A stretch of 64,000 bases of DNA from positions 744,001 to 808,000 of the forward strand of contig JAQSDM010000005.1 in assembly GCA_029945945.1 (NCBI GenBank), in the 5' to 3' direction. Below the pieces are notes generated by a model. The model was not told the DNA's origin. It searched no databases and saw only the letters and a list, made by a program, of their open reading frames with translations. Both the position numbers and the translations under genes were made by a program. Shown one piece after another: positions 1-7,336 of the stretch (positions are counted from its first letter, which is position 1; every line of letters starts with the position of its first letter). The stretch comes from Algoriphagus sp. Lineage in GTDB: Bacteria; Bacteroidota; Bacteroidia; Cytophagales; Cyclobacteriaceae.

Positions 1-317
1 AGTTGCAGATTGTAAAAACTGCAGTAGTCCAGTTGACAGGATTGAAAACTAAACTCCAGCAAAAATGGATTGGCTGCATGAAAGTGGATGCCAAGCATTT
101 TGCATCCTTCAAACCTGATGTTGCGAAAGGCAACTCCCGGTACTTTGAGATTACTCAGATCACAGTTTTTGAACGAACAGTTTTCAAAACTGAATCCATT
201 CAGGTTCAACCCGGAAAACTTGCACTGGAGGAATTGACAATTGTCGTAGTCTCCGGGAGCTAGTGAGGTAATGGAGAAATCCTGGCTTTGGAAAATTTGG
301 TCGGAGAAATAGGGCAT
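1..317 (-). CDS. Pentapeptide-repeat protein (C-terminal part beyond left edge)
   Basis: Reading leftward from an ATG at 315-317, an open frame runs to the window edge without a stop, giving about 105 residues. From about residue 28 the translation has the A(N/D)LXX-like periodicity of pentapeptide repeats, with recurring pieces such as CQFLQCKFSGLNLNGFSF, FENCSFKNCDLSNL and FRNIRFEGCKMLG. The repeats form a right-handed quadrilateral beta helix. In this family (including Qnr and McbG) some members protect DNA gyrase, but most in Bacteroidota have no known role. The protein has no signal peptide and is probably cytosolic. Orientation is clear because the opposite strand gives no recognisable protein. 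Its full length and true function cannot be judged from this fragment. Confidence 0.8.
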   Translation of the reverse strand, partial: MPYFSDQIFQSQDFSITSLAPGDYDNCQFLQCKFSGLNLNGFSFENCSFKNCDLSNLKVPGVAFRNIRFEGCKMLGIHFHAANPFLLEFSFQSCQLDYCSFYNLQ

Positions 318-332
318 ATAAGCAGTCAGTCG

Positions 333-350
333 CAGTATTCAGTGATCAGT
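333..350. repeat. Dispersed intergenic repeat word, copy 1
   Basis: The 18-base word CAGTATTCAGTGATCAGT lies in the gap between the pentapeptide gene and the creatininase gene. A reverse-complement copy with one mismatch lies at 7853-7870, also between genes. Both copies sit in stretches rich in CAGT/ACTG words. The role is unknown; it could be a small intergenic repeat family. Confidence 0.5.
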
Positions 351-398
351 AAATTGGGAAATGCAATAGACTTTTCATTTCTCTCGTATTTCGTAATT

Positions 399-1226
399 CT
401 AAAGTCCTGCCAAATCCCATTTACGAATTGTCTCTTTGATCAGTCCGGCAACTTTAGCATTCACTTTTTTGAAGTATTCATCCGCCTGCGCCTGATTGAA
501 ATTTGGATAGCCCTGACCTTCCTGATACAATCCGATCGAGGAAGGGAACGGTACCGCTGACCAGGTTCCGGTTTTCGGATAGGCAGTTGCCATGTCGGCA
601 TTGTAGCGCTCTTTGTGCACCAGAGTCGGATCGATCGCCTGGATGTAAGCGGTCTCATTTAGTCCGGCGTGACCGCCATCTTCTTTGAAAACTTCCAGCG
701 TCACATCCGATGCATACGACCACCAGTTGATCACAAGCGTACGAACGCCCAATTCATTGGCAACTTCCGCAGCTACAGCCTGAAGTATGGCAGTTTGTCC
801 GCCTCCATGACCATTGAGGATGATGATGTTTTTGAAACCATTTTTTGCAAGGCCTTTCAAAATATCCCGAATGAACGGTCTGTAAGCTTCTTCGGTAATC
901 TGAAAAGCTCCCGGGAAAGCAGCCATGCTTCCGGTGATTCCATAATTCAACGTCGGAGCAATCATTGCATTCAGCTCGTCCGCCATTGCTTTTGCCATGG
1001 CAGATGGAGCTGTATTGTCAGCGCCGTTATTGACTACACCATGAGGTTCAAGTGTTCCTGTGGGAAGGAGAACCGTATTGATTTTCCCGGGGACAAACTC
1101 CGCAAACTCCATCCAATTCACCCGATCCATTTCGCGGGTAGAGATAGAGTTCTGAGCTTTCAGGTCAATAGAAAACGAAAGAAAAAGACAAAGAAAAAAG
1201 ATGAAAGAGCGAATCATAAGTTTCAT
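399..1226 (-). CDS. Secreted creatininase-family amidohydrolase
   Basis: This 275-residue protein has an N-terminal signal peptide (about residues 1-25, ending LKAQ) and the creatininase fold. Metal-ligand motifs are visible: LPTGTLEPHG (Glu60, His62), NNGADN (Asp70), LNGHGG (His140) and LNETAY (Glu191). Creatininase-family enzymes hydrolyse cyclic or linear amides using two divalent metals; family members include creatininase, MftE and the FAPy deformylase. The substrate of exported versions in Bacteroidota is not established, so I do not call it creatininase. The start is an ATG with a clear signal peptide directly after it. A decayed second copy of the same gene lies upstream at 2155-2416, beyond an unrelated lipoprotein gene, so this locus probably arose by tandem duplication. 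Confidence 0.85.
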   Translation of the reverse strand: MKLMIRSFIFFLCLFLSFSIDLKAQNSISTREMDRVNWMEFAEFVPGKINTVLLPTGTLEPHGVVNNGADNTAPSAMAKAMADELNAMIAPTLNYGITGSMAAFPGAFQITEEAYRPFIRDILKGLAKNGFKNIIILNGHGGGQTAILQAVAAEVANELGVRTLVINWWSYASDVTLEVFKEDGGHAGLNETAYIQAIDPTLVHKERYNADMATAYPKTGTWSAVPFPSSIGLYQEGQGYPNFNQAQADEYFKKVNAKVAGLIKETIRKWDLAGL

Positions 1227-1315
1227 GGGACCGGTTAATGAAATGAGGAATCGTGAAAATAAGTGAAAAAATTAAACCGGTTGGGAAGAAAATATGAAGC
1301 CTCTATTTTAAAAAA

Positions 1316-1346
1316 TGAAAAAGCCCTTCTGGTTTATCAGAAGGGC
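1316..1346 (-). terminator. Rho-independent terminator of the 1357-1968 gene
   Basis: A perfect 9-bp hairpin (GCCCTTCTG/CAGAAGGGC, arms 1323-1331 and 1338-1346, 6-base loop) is followed on the minus strand by a T-rich run. It lies 11 bases after the stop of the lipoprotein gene. Confidence 0.8.
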
Positions 1347-1356
1347 CTTTTCAGCT

Positions 1357-1968
1357 TTAATCCTCTCCGCATTCCACATTCGGATTAAACTTCGTAAAAA
1401 TGCCGGAAGGATTGTTTTTCCAAACCCAGGCGTGAAGTTGATAGTTGGGAAATGGGAGAACTTGAGTATCATAATCAAATTCCTGACTTCCAAAAAAGGG
1501 CGGGTTTTCATTTTCAAAGTCCCAAGCCGAAGCAACTACGATGAACTCAACACCCACCAGTTTCATATTTCCTTCTTTGTCCATTTCATAAAGAAGGGCT
1601 TCTGGTTGGGTGGGGTCAAAGACTCCATCCACAATGCCAAAATTGACATAGTGATAACCCATTCCTCCAAGGGTGGGATGGGAAACGCATTCCGACCCTA
1701 AGGAATATCCGGTATCTTCTGCAACTTCGATTCTATGATATTCTGCAGTAGCACCCCGAAGATCTGCCAACATATTGAGCGTGGTGGGATCCATTCTCAG
1801 GTTTTCCAAAGGGTTGGCAAAAGGTTCATTAATTGCTTTTTCAAGATCCGAACTGGGATCTAACGGGAGGGAGGGATTGCTGCTTTCAGAGATACAGCTT
1901 GATTGGGCCACAATTGCTATCAGAATCAGCAAAATGCCCCATGGAATTTTTGAAGACGTGTTCTTCAT
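1357..1968 (-). CDS. Conserved lipoprotein of unknown function
   Basis: I place the start at the ATG at 1966-1968 (MKNTSSKIPW...), because that gives a lipoprotein signal ending in a lipobox (IVAQSSC, Cys about residue 20). An upstream in-frame ATG at 2094 would bury the signal. The mature part contains conserved-looking pieces (GMGYHYVNFG, DPTQPEALLYEM, LVGVEFIVVASAW, LHAWVWKNNPSGIF) that I recall from uncharacterised proteins in many bacteria; no catalytic motif is evident. The protein is about 203 residues and is likely anchored in the periplasm or outer membrane. It sits between an intact and a broken creatininase gene and has its own terminator, so it is probably monocistronic. Confidence 0.7.
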   Translation of the reverse strand: MKNTSSKIPWGILLILIAIVAQSSCISESSNPSLPLDPSSDLEKAINEPFANPLENLRMDPTTLNMLADLRGATAEYHRIEVAEDTGYSLGSECVSHPTLGGMGYHYVNFGIVDGVFDPTQPEALLYEMDKEGNMKLVGVEFIVVASAWDFENENPPFFGSQEFDYDTQVLPFPNYQLHAWVWKNNPSGIFTKFNPNVECGED

Positions 1969-2154
1969 TGGTTTTTGGGTTTTGGTGTAGGAAAGAAGGG
2001 TTAAATAAAAATTAAAAAACCACGAGGGTACCAAGTGCAAAATTCTCTGCTTTCTAAAAAAGCACAGACCTTTCAGGTGATAAAATTTACACAATTGAAA
2101 TGTAATTTTCTAAAATTCAATACTTTAAGTTTTTATAAAGGCCAATTATCCTAT

Positions 2155-2416
2155 GATTGAATAATTCAACGTTGGGACGATGATCGCATTAGTTTCGTCA
2201 GCGATCGCTTTAGCCATGGCAAAAGGCTTCGTTATTGACTACGCCATGCGGCTCAAGCGTACCCGTTGGGAGGAGAACGGTGTTAATTTTTTGGGGCACA
2301 AACTCCGCAAACTCCATCTAAAACACCCGATCCATCTCACGAGTGGAGATTTTTTGTTGGGGATTGAGCTGATAAAAAGTAAAAAACAGGAGCAAGGCAG
2401 GAAGTAATTTTTTTAT
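2155..2416 (-). pseudogene. Decayed N-terminal remnant of a second creatininase-family gene
   Basis: On the minus strand this stretch aligns by eye with the first 97 codons of the intact creatininase gene at 399-1226. It shares the pieces STREMDRV, MEFAEFVP, KINTVLLPTGTLEPHGVVNN and, after a frameshift, AMAKA, NAII and PTLNYS. The expected start codon reads ATA, an in-frame TAG is present at 2318-2320, about 20 bases covering the metal-binding GADN segment are deleted with a frameshift, and the C-terminal two thirds are absent. It cannot make a functional enzyme. A short plus-strand open frame over the same bases is an accident of this relic. Confidence 0.85.
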
Positions 2417-2651
2417 GTTTTTTTTTCGTGAATAGTGCTTTAAGGCCTATTCCGGGACAATTTAGCCCAACTCAGGTTAGAAATATATTTACTTTTTTCA
2501 GGGTATTTCAAAAAATCTCATCCAATACCCAATCCAACCTTTCATCGCAGTGCGTAAATCTTTTCCAAATCATTTAAAGGATTTGGAATGGCAAACTGAT
2601 TGCATCTTTTCCATGGAAACTAAACTGAATTATTAACCTAAAGACACCAAA
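2417..2651. other. AT-rich leader region, no gene seen
   Basis: This gap lies between the creatininase relic and the first ferritin-like gene. It holds no coding frame with protein-like content. A TTTG at 2582-2585 with a poor TAnnTTTG-like match about 17 bases downstream could be part of the promoter of the 2652 gene, but the match is weak. Confidence 0.4.
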
Positions 2652-3344
2652 ATGAAAAATGAACTAATCAAGCCAAGCGGACTGGTGAAGAGTACAGATC
2701 GTCGGCTTTTTCTGAAGCGAGGAACTATGTCCGTGGCAGCGGCAGGTTTGCTGATGATCGGATGTAACGATGACGAGCAGATCCCAATGAATCCGGCTGT
2801 AAGCCTGGGATCCGGCGATATCGGAATTTTAAATTATGCCTATGCACTCGAGCAATTGGAGGCAGCATTTTATGCAGCAGTGATCACAGGAAGCTATTAT
2901 GCAAATGCAAATGCTGAAGAAAAACAAATCATGGCTGACCTCGAAAAGCACGAGCGCGCGCACCGGGATTTTTTCAAAGCAGCGTTAGGAACCGCTGCCA
3001 TTGAGGATTTGGAAATCAACTTCAGCAGCATTGATTTTGGAAGCAGAAACTCCGTATTGGGAGCGGCTAAAACATTCGAAGATCTTGGAGTAGCAGCTTA
3101 CAATGGAGCAGGTAAGTTTTTGGTAAGTGCAGACTTATTATTGATCGCAGGCAAGATCGTATCCGTGGAAGCAAGACATGCCGCTGCAATCAGAGATTTG
3201 ATCAATCCGGGATCGGCTGATTTCGCAGGAGATGACCTGATTGATGTTAATGGGTTGGAGCGAACGCTCAGTTTTTCTCAGGTGCTTACTGCAGCCAGTG
3301 CTTATGTCATCACTCCGCTCGACTTCAGTCAGTTGCCTAGCTAA
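2652..3344 (+). CDS. Tat-exported ferritin-like lipoprotein
   Basis: The N-terminus carries a good twin-arginine signal (DRRLFLKRG, near residue 17) followed by a hydrophobic stretch ending in a lipobox-like MIGC. The remaining 190 residues resemble the ferritin-like Ferritin_2 group: helices containing LEQLEAAFYAA, an EKHERAHRDFFKAAL segment and a SVEARHAAAIR segment that supply Glu/His ligands of a di-metal site in a four-helix bundle. The family includes plant desiccation-related proteins, and its biochemical role is uncertain. A second family member follows 24 bases downstream on the same strand, so the two are probably co-transcribed. Use of the Tat pathway suggests it is exported folded, perhaps with its metal. 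Confidence 0.8.
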   Translation: MKNELIKPSGLVKSTDRRLFLKRGTMSVAAAGLLMIGCNDDEQIPMNPAVSLGSGDIGILNYAYALEQLEAAFYAAVITGSYYANANAEEKQIMADLEKHERAHRDFFKAALGTAAIEDLEINFSSIDFGSRNSVLGAAKTFEDLGVAAYNGAGKFLVSADLLLIAGKIVSVEARHAAAIRDLINPGSADFAGDDLIDVNGLERTLSFSQVLTAASAYVITPLDFSQLPS

Positions 3345-3368
3345 TTTTCACCACAAAAAGAATCAGAT

Positions 3369-4187
3369 ATGAACTTGATAAAATTGCTCGATACACTTTG
3401 CCCGGACACGAATAGTGCGGAAGAAAAAGACATGTTTTTCTCCAGAAGAGAATCCTTCAGGAAGTTTGGAGATTTTGGTAAAAAAGTTGCCTTGGCCGCA
3501 GTGCCTTTGGCCATCCTGAGTTCCCTGCCCCGAATTGCAAAGGCAGACACAGCGAGCTTGATAGGGGTGTTGAATTACGCTTTGACATTGGAACATCTGG
3601 AATACAGATATTATCAGACGGCCATCGAATCCGGTGTGATCGATGGGGCTGACCGTGTCATCTTCAATAAAATCAGAGACCATGAATTGGCTCACGTAAA
3701 GTTTTTACAGGAGGTAATCGGTAATGTATTGAAAGGTATGCCGGTAGCAGAACCTAAGTTTGACTTCACCGCAAAAGGTAATTTCTCTCCATTCACGGAT
3801 TATCCGACGTTTTTGGCGCTTTCACAGGCTTTCGAAGATACCGGAGTAAGAGCTTACAAAGGTCAGGCGGCAAATGTCATGGAAAGCGACGTGGTCTTGA
3901 CTGCGGCACTTTCGATTCACTCAGTGGAGGCAAGACATGCTTCGATGGTGAGAAGACTGAGAACCAAAAAAGGACAGGATACAGTCAAAGGCTGGATCAG
4001 TAACGGAAGCATTGGATCCTTACCAGCAGCGACTCAGGCGATCTATGCAGGTGAAGAAAACGTCATGCATGCCGGAGTAAATGTGGTAAATCTTACAGGA
4101 ATAGATGCTACTGCAGTGTCCGAAGGATGGGATGAGCCACTGGGCAAAGATCAGGTCCTTGGGATCGCATCTTTGTTCTTAGCATAA
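3369..4187 (+). CDS. Exported ferritin-like protein, second of a pair
   Basis: This 272-residue paralogue of the upstream gene belongs to the same Ferritin_2 group. It begins with a basic region with a Tat-like SRRESFRKFG motif (about residues 25-34), a hydrophobic segment and a signal peptidase I site after AKA (about residue 59). The helical bundle motifs are LEHLEYRYYQTAIES, RDHELAHVKFL and SVEARHASMVRRL, with Glu and His positioned as metal ligands. It is soluble in the periplasm rather than lipidated, unlike its neighbour. A strong terminator follows at 4215-4250, closing a two-gene operon. The physiological role (metal storage, redox or desiccation response) is not known. Confidence 0.8.
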   Translation: MNLIKLLDTLCPDTNSAEEKDMFFSRRESFRKFGDFGKKVALAAVPLAILSSLPRIAKADTASLIGVLNYALTLEHLEYRYYQTAIESGVIDGADRVIFNKIRDHELAHVKFLQEVIGNVLKGMPVAEPKFDFTAKGNFSPFTDYPTFLALSQAFEDTGVRAYKGQAANVMESDVVLTAALSIHSVEARHASMVRRLRTKKGQDTVKGWISNGSIGSLPAATQAIYAGEENVMHAGVNVVNLTGIDATAVSEGWDEPLGKDQVLGIASLFLA

Positions 4188-4214
4188 AAAGATCAATAGT
4201 TGGGTTTGGGTGTT

Positions 4215-4250
4215 AGATGTCACTTCCGCTTGGAGGTGGCATCTTTTTTT
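4215..4250 (+). terminator. Rho-independent terminator after ferritin-like pair
   Basis: A 13-bp stem (4215-4227 with 4232-4244, containing G-T wobbles) with a GCTT loop is followed by a run of seven T. It reads only in the plus direction and touches the stop of the convergent GNAT gene. Confidence 0.85.
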
Positions 4251-4788
4251 ATCCCAGGTAGATGCGGTACAGACTGAGCCTGGAGATGGCTGGATGATCG
4301 ATGAGTTCGGGATGCTCAAAGTCCTGCCAATACCTCATTCCGATTTTTTGCATGACGCGGATGGAGGCCAGATTTGCAAGGGAAGCCATCGAAAGGACTT
4401 CGGGGATTCCTTTTTCTTTTGCAAAATCCAGGCAGGCTTGTGCGCCTTCGGTTGTAAGTCCCTGATTCCAAAATTCTTTTCGGATTCTCCAGCCGATATC
4501 CACGCAAGGAGTGAAGCTTGCCTCAAAAGTCTTCCAACCCAGTCCGATCATACCGACGAGTTCGCCAGTTTCCAGCAGATCCACTGCGAAATAGCAATAG
4601 CCTTTATCTTCAAAAAGTCGGTTCATCCGATCCATCATTGCGGATGATTCCTCCTTGCTCAGCGGTTTTTGGAAAAAGCGCATGATCTCCGGATCTGAAT
4701 TCATTGCTGCGAAAGCAGGTAAATCTGATTTATTCCAGGTGCGAAAGCCCAGTCGGGGAGTGGTGAAGAGGTAGGTGGCAGGATCCAA
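4249..4788 (-). CDS. GNAT N-acetyltransferase, RimJ/RimL type
   Basis: This 179-residue single-domain protein follows the RimJ/RimL pattern: TPRLGFRTWNKSDLPAF near the start, GMIGLGWKTF, DIGWRIRKEFWNQGLTTEGAQACLDFA (acetyl-CoA binding region) and NLASIRVMQKIGMRY. Members transfer acetyl groups to ribosomal protein N-termini, small amines or antibiotics; the substrate here is unknown. No ATG precedes the conserved TPRL motif in frame, so I take the TTG at 4786-4788. It lies convergent to the ferritin-like pair, and the region upstream contains a large palindrome (4907-4939) that could serve its promoter. Confidence 0.8.
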   Translation of the reverse strand: MDPATYLFTTPRLGFRTWNKSDLPAFAAMNSDPEIMRFFQKPLSKEESSAMMDRMNRLFEDKGYCYFAVDLLETGELVGMIGLGWKTFEASFTPCVDIGWRIRKEFWNQGLTTEGAQACLDFAKEKGIPEVLSMASLANLASIRVMQKIGMRYWQDFEHPELIDHPAISRLSLYRIYLG

Positions 4789-4906
4789 GAGAAAATAGAA
4801 TTGAGACTTAATATCGATTTCAAATTCGGAAATTCAAAGAGTTGGATTTGCTGGAAGAGTGAAATGTAAACTTTTCGCATTCGGAACCAAATGCGATTTT
4901 GGTGTT

Positions 4907-4939
4907 TTACAGTTTAGGAATCAGATTCCTAAATTGTAA
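4907..4939. promoter_or_regulatory. 33-base near-perfect palindrome, possible operator
   Basis: Two 16-base arms around a single central A, with one mismatch, have a perfect core TTTAGGAATC/GATTCCTAAA. No T-run flanks it, so it does not look like a terminator. It lies in the non-coding gap of about 300 bases between the GNAT gene (start 4788) and the end of dinB. No other feature was seen in this gap. A dimeric regulator site or a structured RNA is possible. Confidence 0.5.
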
Positions 4940-5084
4940 CGATATTGAGATCAGGAATTGTCCTCACTTCCCAGCGGACGATTTTGCTCGTAGATTAAAT
5001 GTATTCTCTCGATCGTAACCGAAAAGTCACATGTCTATTTTCGGCTTGGACCCATTTTAAATTCTTCATTCTTCATTTCAAATT

Positions 5085-6299
5085 CTACACCGCCATCCCG
5101 TTAAACGGATTAAACCGCCTTCTTCCCACATTCATCCCCACTGCCCGGCAGACGGTTTTGTCTCCAAACTTGGTGTTGATCTTATCCAGCGCCTGATAGA
5201 GATTGATCTGCTCCTGCGTGTCTTCGAAGAGATTGATCTGATAATTGCCATAGACGAGCGAACTGAATCTCACTCCGATCAGACGGATGAGTAAGCGACG
5301 GTTATAAAGCTTGCGAAAAAGCTCCTTCACAATCGGGATCAGCGTATGATCCGCCGAAGTGTAGGGAATTCGATGCTGCACCGTATGCGTATCAAAGTCC
5401 GAGTAGCGGATCTTCACACTCACACAGGCGCTGAGTTGGCGATTTTGGCGAAGCTTGGTCGTGAGTTGCTCCGTCATGGCGATCAGGGTGGCTTCCAGCA
5501 TCCGGACGTCAATCGTGTCCTGCTCAAACGTATTTTCGGTGGAGATCGACTTGGCTTCTGAGTAAGGCGTAACCGGAGACAGGTCGATCCCGTTGGCCTT
5601 TTCCCAGATCATATTTCCATTTTTCCCGAAAGTGGCTTCGAGGAGTTCTGCGGGCATCTGCTGGAGCGTGTGGACCTTTTTCACGCCCATATTGTAAAGC
5701 ATATGTGCCGTCTTCTCGCCGATCATAGGGATTTTACGCACGGACAGGGGAGCGAGGAAAGGCTTTTCTTCTCCGAAAGGAATCTGCTTCTCGTTATTGG
5801 GCTTGGCCTCTCCGGTCGCGACTTTGGATACGGTTTTATTTTCCGAAAGGCCCAGAGAAATCGGCAGACCGGTTTCTTTGATGATGCGACGGCGGATCTG
5901 CTGCGAAAGTTTAAAACATCCGAAAAACCGATCCATCCCCGTAAGATCAATGTAAAACTCGTCGATGGAAGCCTTCTCGAAAAGCGGAACTTCCTCCCGG
6001 ATGATCTCGGTGATTTCGTGGGATTTTTGGCTGTATTTCTCAAAATCTCCCCGGATGATCAGCGCTTCCGGACAGAGTTGCCGGGCCGTCCGCATCGGCA
6101 TGGCCGAGTGCACTCCAAACTTCCGCGCTTCGTAGCTGCAGGAAGCGACCACTCCCCGGTCTCCGGATCCCCCGATCAGAATCGGCTTGCCATTCAGTCT
6201 GCTGTCAAAAAGCCGCTCCACCGACACGAAATAGGAATCCAGATCCATGTGTACGATACTTCTTCTCCCTTCCATAGCTTTTGTTGATATAATTGACAT
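5085..6299 (-). CDS. dinB: Y-family DNA polymerase IV
   Basis: This 404-residue translesion polymerase has catalytic residues in HMDLDSYF (Asp19) and KASIDEFYIDL (Asp113, Glu114). It also has the YEARKFGVHSAMPMRTA fingers region, a KIPMIGEKTAHMLYNMGV helix-hairpin-helix in the thumb and a little-finger domain. A QINLF pentapeptide at residues 354-358 matches the beta-clamp binding motif QxxLF, followed by an unusual C-terminal tail of about 45 residues that ends GRRRFNPFNG. Family members insert bases opposite damaged templates. The chosen ATG at 6299 leaves a short leader before EGRRSIVHMD; an ATG eight codons further in is possible. It is divergent from a LexA-like repressor gene, which suggests SOS-type control. 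Confidence 0.93.
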   Translation of the reverse strand: MSIISTKAMEGRRSIVHMDLDSYFVSVERLFDSRLNGKPILIGGSGDRGVVASCSYEARKFGVHSAMPMRTARQLCPEALIIRGDFEKYSQKSHEITEIIREEVPLFEKASIDEFYIDLTGMDRFFGCFKLSQQIRRRIIKETGLPISLGLSENKTVSKVATGEAKPNNEKQIPFGEEKPFLAPLSVRKIPMIGEKTAHMLYNMGVKKVHTLQQMPAELLEATFGKNGNMIWEKANGIDLSPVTPYSEAKSISTENTFEQDTIDVRMLEATLIAMTEQLTTKLRQNRQLSACVSVKIRYSDFDTHTVQHRIPYTSADHTLIPIVKELFRKLYNRRLLIRLIGVRFSSLVYGNYQINLFEDTQEQINLYQALDKINTKFGDKTVCRAVGMNVGRRRFNPFNGMAV

Positions 6300-6382
6300 A
6301 TTACTGTTTATAATTTAATCATATCTTTTATATTTGGATTGGCAAGTTTTGGAAAGTGGCGATAGTTGACAGTTAAAAAAAA

Positions 6383-6510
6383 GATAGGCTTCGCGAGAAA
6401 GGGGGACTGTCTTGATTTTCGCCATTCTTGAAGAAGAAGATATGCTTCGCGAGATAGGTGCAACTATCTCGGCTTTAGCCATATTTTGAAAATATCTGCG
6501 TAGCTATCTT
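6383..6510. promoter_or_regulatory. Repeated operator-like words between dinB and the S24 repressor
   Basis: Two near-identical words, GATAGGCTTCGCGAGA (6383-6398) and GATATGCTTCGCGAGA (6439-6454), are directly repeated 56 bases apart. A related inverted word lies at about 6493-6510 (TATCTGCGTAGCTATCTT). A perfect 7-bp inverted repeat GAGATAG/CTATCTC spans 6451-6470. They fill the 229-base divergent intergenic region, so they are candidate binding sites for the repressor. They could instead be a dispersed intergenic repeat family. Confidence 0.5.
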
Positions 6511-6528
6511 AAAATTATTTCATAACAT

Positions 6529-7230
6529 ATGGTTTACCCTTTATCGTCAAATCTCAAATTCCTCCGAAAAAAGAAGGGCCTGACTCAGGAAGCCCTGGCT
6601 GAAGCCCTGGGAATCTCCCGATCCAAGCTTGCCGGATACGAGCTGAATATCAACCCTCCAATTGAGACCTTGGTGAAAATCTCGGATTATCTGCGCGTCT
6701 CCTTAGATATTCTCGTGAAGGAGGATCTTTCATCTTATTCTGAATATAAACTCCGCGAACTCCTAGAGACGGATCAGTTCCTCCGGGGACGAAATCTTCG
6801 AATCCTCGCAACAACAGTGGATGATCAGGGAAGGGAATTGATTGAAGTGGTTTCCCAGAGAGCCAAAGCGAGTTACCTCGCAGGGTTTTCAGACCCGGAG
6901 TTTATTGCTGAGTTGCCGCGATTTGCTTTGCCTTTTCTCCCAATGGACAAGAAGCACCGGGTTTTTCAGGTGGACGGAGACTCCATGTTGCCGATTCCCG
7001 ACGGAGCCTGGATCGTCTGCGAATACATGGATGACTGGATGGCGATCAAAGACGGCGAGCGCTACGTGATCGTGACTGAGCAGGATGGAGTGACTTTCAA
7101 AATCGCCTACAACAGGATCAAAGAGGAGCAAAGGCTATTGCTATGCTCCGCAAACCCGATTTATGTTCCTTTCGAAGTCGAAATCGAGCAAGTGAGGGAA
7201 GTGTGGCGGTATCGGCTGGCGATGGTTTAG
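6529..7230 (+). CDS. LexA-like XRE/S24 self-cleaving repressor
   Basis: An N-terminal XRE helix-turn-helix (about residues 6-60, LRKKKGLTQEALAEALGISRSKLAGYE) is followed by a linker and a C-terminal S24 peptidase domain. The catalytic Ser152 lies in QVDGDSMLPI and Lys191 in VTFKIAYN, with a plausible Ala118-Gly119 cleavage site in SYLAGF. S24 repressors such as LexA and CI cleave themselves when RecA is active on damaged DNA. It is divergent from dinB and followed by ogt, so I infer it governs a small DNA-damage response; many Bacteroidota are thought to use such proteins where classical LexA is missing. A prophage repressor is less likely, as no phage genes are near. Start is ATG at 6529. 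Confidence 0.85.
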   Translation: MVYPLSSNLKFLRKKKGLTQEALAEALGISRSKLAGYELNINPPIETLVKISDYLRVSLDILVKEDLSSYSEYKLRELLETDQFLRGRNLRILATTVDDQGRELIEVVSQRAKASYLAGFSDPEFIAELPRFALPFLPMDKKHRVFQVDGDSMLPIPDGAWIVCEYMDDWMAIKDGERYVIVTEQDGVTFKIAYNRIKEEQRLLLCSANPIYVPFEVEIEQVREVWRYRLAMV

Positions 7231-7336
7231 GGAATGGTATTCAGTCGCACCGCCGATATCAATAACTCATTAACCAGTAACAGGATAACGAATTCAACAA
7301 GCAAGATTCCTGTAAGCACCAATAACCCAAACACCA

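Noticed and set aside
3-263. Plus-strand open frame at the left edge
   Set aside because: It has no protein-like content. The opposite strand reads a clear pentapeptide-repeat protein over the same bases.
669-1238. Plus-strand open frame of about 190 codons
   Set aside because: It is the antisense shadow of the creatininase-family gene, which has a signal peptide and metal-site motifs.
2180-2407. Plus-strand 75-codon open frame
   Set aside because: The stretch is the minus-strand relic of a creatininase gene. The plus frame has no family resemblance.
5670-6287. Long plus-strand frame opposite dinB
   Set aside because: It is antisense to a polymerase gene with intact catalytic motifs and has no recognisable domain.
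6529-7230. S24 repressor considered as a prophage repressor
   Set aside because: No integrase, capsid, tail, lysis or terminase gene is near, while DNA-repair genes flank it on both sides.
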